A DNA stretch of 8,376 nt. It comes from Coriobacteriales bacterium. Lineage in GTDB: Bacteria; Actinomycetota; Coriobacteriia; Coriobacteriales; UBA8131. Shown piece after piece: positions 6,448 through 8,376 of this stretch. Each line of letters begins with the position of its first letter. The first letter of the stretch is position 1. The notes below the pieces were generated by a model, which was not told the DNA's origin, searched no databases, and saw only the letters and a list, made by a program, of their open reading frames with translations. The translations under genes were made by a program, and so were the position numbers. The stretch lies in contig JAIRXA010000016.1 of NCBI GenBank assembly GCA_031268525.1, forward strand, positions 1 to 8,376. Reading direction: 5' to 3'.

Positions 6448-6499
6448 GGGCGAAGCTGCCGACAGGCAGCGAATGAGCCCATGGAACGCCCGAAGGGCG
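6447..6499. repeat. clustered palindromes with alternative pairings
   Basis: GCTGCC (6455-6460) pairs with GGCAGC (6465-6470) across GACA. CGCCC (6487-6491) pairs with GGGCG (6495-6499) across GAA. CGGGCG (6447-6452) can instead pair with CGCCCG (6487-6492), enclosing the middle hairpin. The two uses of 6487-6492 exclude each other. With the palindrome at 6423-6447 this makes a compact structured block. Confidence 0.7.
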
Positions 6500-6514
6500 A
6501 CCGCCTTGGTGCGT

Positions 6515-6558
6515 GAAGGGGACGCTGTCAGTAGAGGAAACGACATGAGTGAGCAAAA
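6515..6558 (+). repeat. 44-bp direct repeat, copy 2 (functional argH start)
   Basis: This block is identical to 6361-6404. It supplies the ribosome-binding site (GAGGAAACG, 6534-6542) and the ATG at 6545 used by full-length argH. Confidence 0.9.
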
Positions 6559-8056
6559 TACACAATTATGGGGCGGTCGATTTGAGGGAGCGCCCAATGA
6601 GGTCATGCAGACCTTCGGAGCCTCGTTGCCGGTTGATTGGCGGCTGTGGCGTGAGGATATCGCGGGCTCCAAGGCACATGCTCGTATGCTCGCAAAGCAG
6701 GGCATCATCTCCGCAGAAGACGCTCAGGCCATCACGAGGGGACTCGATGCCATTGCTGCCCGCATAGAGACGGGCGACTTCGTCTTTGACATCAAGGACG
6801 AGGACATCCACATGGCCATCGAGAGTGCACTGATCGCTGCTATCGGCGATGCTGGACGGCGCCTGCATACGGGGCGCAGCCGCAATGATCAGGTTGCCAC
6901 CGACACGCGGCTCTATCTGCTGCGGCGCACACTTGAGCTTGCCAGCAGGATAAACGGTCTGCGTGCGACCCTTATTGAGGTCGCAGAGGCGCACCCAGAC
7001 ACCATCATGCCCGGCTATACGCACCTCCAGAAAGCTCAACCGGTGCTGCTTGCGCATCATCTGCTTGCTTGGCAGTGGATGCTGGCGCGCGACTTCGGGC
7101 GCTTTAAGATCGCGCGTCTGACTGCCGACGCCTCGCCGCTTGGGGCTGCCGCTCTGGCTGGCACCAGCTACCCGCTCGATCGCCAGACTCCCGCCACCGA
7201 GCTTGGCTTCAGCCGAGTCATCCCCAACTCATTGGACGCGGTCTCTGATCGCGATTTCCTGCTCGACGCACTCTACGCCGCCAGTGTGACGATGGTGCAC
7301 CTCAGCCGTATGGCGGAAGAGCTGATACTGTGGTCCACCGACGAGTTCGGCTTCATCACGCTTGCCGACGATTTCTCCACGGGTTCGTCGATCATGCCCC
7401 AGAAGAAGAACCCTGATTTCGCCGAACTGGTGCGCGGTAAGACCGGTCGGGTCATTGGCGATCTCGTCGGCCTGCTCACGGTACTCAAGGGGCTGCCGCT
7501 TGCCTACAACAAGGACCTTCAGGAGGACAAGGAGGGGGTCTTTGACGCGCTCGACACTCTGGAGTTGGCGCTGACGGCCACCGATGGCATGGTCGCGACG
7601 ATGCGGGTGAACGCTCAGGCGATGCTCGATGACGCGCAAGCAGGCTTCATGGCCGCCACCGATCTGGCCGATTTTCTCACCACGCGTGGGCTGCCCTTCC
7701 GCAAGGCGCACGAGGTCGTGGGCAAACTGGTATTACTGGCGGAGAAGACCGGGCGCACTCTGGCACAACTCACCGCGGATGAGCTCTGTGAAGCTGCGGG
7801 GGAGTTCACCGAGCTGCCTGCCACGGGGGAGCTCACCGAGCTGCCTGCCACGGGAGAGTTAGCCGAGCTGTCTGCCGCGGGAGAGTTAGCCGAGCTGTCT
7901 GCCGCGGGAGGCCTCACCGATCTGCCCGCCGTAGCGCTTGATATCGCAAATGTCGTGGCACGGCGTACGACCGAGGGCGGCACAGCGCCCGAGCGTGTCG
8001 CCGAACAGTTGGTGCAGGCACGACGGGACCTGCAGAGAGATCAGGAGATGTTTTAG
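6545..8056 (+). CDS. argH: argininosuccinate lyase with C-terminal repeat expansion
   Basis: This enzyme cleaves argininosuccinate to arginine and fumarate, the last step of arginine synthesis, and acts as a tetramer of the aspartase/fumarase superfamily. MSEQNTQLWGGRFEG is the canonical N-terminus, which fixes ATG 6545. Family motifs are intact: HTGRSRNDQ (108-116), GYTHLQKAQP with catalytic His 160, and the flexible-loop signature TGSSIMPQKKNPD (279-291) with its catalytic Ser. At 503 aa it is about 40 residues longer than the usual 460 or so. The excess is a run of 9-residue repeats at about 420-464 (ELTELPATG-type units) in the C-terminal domain, between the segment ending TADELCEAAG and the conserved EGGTAPERV region. 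Both flanks align with normal ArgH, so it is an in-frame expansion, not a frameshift. The open frame continues upstream of 6545, but that extension crosses the repeats and is not ArgH-like. Confidence 0.96.
   Translation: MSEQNTQLWGGRFEGAPNEVMQTFGASLPVDWRLWREDIAGSKAHARMLAKQGIISAEDAQAITRGLDAIAARIETGDFVFDIKDEDIHMAIESALIAAIGDAGRRLHTGRSRNDQVATDTRLYLLRRTLELASRINGLRATLIEVAEAHPDTIMPGYTHLQKAQPVLLAHHLLAWQWMLARDFGRFKIARLTADASPLGAAALAGTSYPLDRQTPATELGFSRVIPNSLDAVSDRDFLLDALYAASVTMVHLSRMAEELILWSTDEFGFITLADDFSTGSSIMPQKKNPDFAELVRGKTGRVIGDLVGLLTVLKGLPLAYNKDLQEDKEGVFDALDTLELALTATDGMVATMRVNAQAMLDDAQAGFMAATDLADFLTTRGLPFRKAHEVVGKLVLLAEKTGRTLAQLTADELCEAAGEFTELPATGELTELPATGELAELSAAGELAELSAAGGLTDLPAVALDIANVVARRTTEGGTAPERVAEQLVQARRDLQRDQEMF
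7801..7935 (+). repeat. 27-bp tandem repeat inside argH
   Basis: Five head-to-tail 27-bp units start at 7801, 7828, 7855, 7882 and 7909. Units 1 and 2 differ at one base, units 3 and 4 are identical, and unit 5 is degenerate. The encoded 9-residue units are EFTELPATG, ELTELPATG, ELAELSAAG, ELAELSAAG and GLTDLPAVA. The pairwise similarity (1 with 2, 3 with 4) suggests recent stepwise duplication. Confidence 0.93.
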
Positions 8057-8376
8057 ATGGCACACCTTGAAGGATGGCATATCGACCCAGAGAACCGCAG
8101 GCAGTTTCGCTATCACGATGGCACAGACTACACGGAGCGGGTCACCACCGACATTGCGGTCGTCACCTTGCCTTTTGGTCTGTTTGGCAAACGCTTCTTT
8201 GGGGTCACGGCCGAACTGATCCCCCTGATCATGGGAACTCTGGCTATTCTGGGCTGGCTGTGGTGGTTTTTGGCTGGCGTGGTCTTTGGCATTCTCGGTC
8301 TATGGCTTGGCGTCAGCTTTTTGCGAATCGGTCGCACCGTAATGCTCCTTATCGGCACCATTTTGGCAGCTATCGG
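8057..8376 (+). CDS. DUF2510-like membrane protein, 3'-truncated
   Basis: ATG 8057 directly follows the argH TAG (8054-8056) and has AGGAG at 8043-8047, 9 nt upstream. The frame is open to the window end (106 full codons). Residues 4-27 (LEGWHIDPENRRQFRYHDG then TDYTER) match the pattern of DUF2510, a short domain common at the N-terminus of actinobacterial membrane proteins (GWYxDP...RYWDGxxWT). The two later Trp positions are His and Tyr here. Hydrophobic stretches at about 53-72, 73-89 and 94-106 indicate at least two or three membrane segments. The function is unknown. Its position suggests co-transcription with argH, but nothing in the sequence ties it to arginine metabolism. Confidence 0.78.
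   Translation, partial: MAHLEGWHIDPENRRQFRYHDGTDYTERVTTDIAVVTLPFGLFGKRFFGVTAELIPLIMGTLAILGWLWWFLAGVVFGILGLWLGVSFLRIGRTVMLLIGTILAAI

Larger units (their letters stand above)
6391..6516 (+). pseudogene. vestigial argH start / 41-residue ORF
   Basis: ATG 6391 opens a 41-codon frame whose first residues MSEQNQQLWGG nearly repeat the true ArgH start (MSEQNTQLWGG), after which the sequence becomes unrelated (KTVQRTVFGR onward) and stops at TGA 6514-6516. It has the same ribosome-binding site as argH, so it may well be translated. The unrelated part covers the palindromic element at 6423-6499. I read it as a duplicated 5' fragment of argH interrupted by that element, not as a functional enzyme. A regulatory leader role is possible but unsupported beyond position. 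Confidence 0.6.

Noticed and set aside
6395..6544. N-terminal extension of ArgH from GTG 6395
   Set aside because: The frame is open by chance through the 44-bp repeats and palindromes. ArgH proteins begin near the WGGRF motif, which ATG 6545 and its ribosome-binding site provide.
6361..6558. Insertion sequence with a 44-bp target-site duplication
   Set aside because: No transposase or terminal inverted repeats bound the segment, and 44 bp is far longer than usual target duplications. A duplicated gene start with a short palindromic element fits better.
4531..6708. Long minus-strand frames opposite argR, argG and the argH start (4531-5670 and 5722-6708)
   Set aside because: They overlap the strongest assignments in the window in antisense, cross the repeat arrays, and contain no family motif.
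7801..7935. CRISPR array or frameshifted region in argH
   Set aside because: The units are contiguous with no unique spacers, and the frame stays open with ArgH-like sequence on both sides.

Overview
The window reads as a GC-rich bacterial chromosome segment with every gene on the + strand. It is probably an actinobacterium. The DUF2510-type N-terminus of the last gene points that way, and a member of the Coriobacteriia is my best guess, but no rRNA or other marker is present and the taxonomy is inference.

Left half (1-4397): a transporter operon entering from outside the window. It holds the C-terminal part of a periplasmic-type (SBP_bac_6/FbpA-like) binding protein, a PotA/FbpC-like ATPase, a fused double-domain permease (FbpB-like), and a winged-helix protein fused to a LicC-like nucleotidyltransferase. 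The last three genes are joined by 4-bp stop/start overlaps (GTGA, ATGA), so transport, putative regulation and nucleotide activation of the cargo appear to be made together. The LicC-like domain suggests the cargo is choline-like or aminoethylphosphonate-like; the FbpABC resemblance alone would have suggested iron. The true substrate cannot be read from sequence.

Right half (4398-8056): an AT-rich promoter region, then argR, argG and argH, that is the arginine repressor and the two enzymes that turn citrulline plus aspartate into arginine plus fumarate. No argCJBDF genes are in view. A small membrane protein with a DUF2510-like N-terminus starts directly after argH and runs off the window.

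The most unusual aspect is repeat content. Low-constraint sites carry short tandem or direct duplications: a 17-bp-period array before the ATPase gene, a 30-bp repeat coding for the Pro/Ala/Ser linker of the nucleotidyltransferase, a 10-bp array before argG, a 12-bp duplication at the argG start, a rearranged argG-argH junction, and a 27-bp repeat inside argH that lengthens argininosuccinate lyase by about 40 residues. At the argG-argH junction the ribosome-binding site and start region of argH occurs three times. One copy still encodes the first 11 or so residues of an ArgH-like protein and then runs into a set of strong palindromes that resemble a REP/MITE-like element or terminator. This junction and the argH repeat are the two places most worth following up. 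I see no CRISPR array, tRNA, rRNA or transposase gene.
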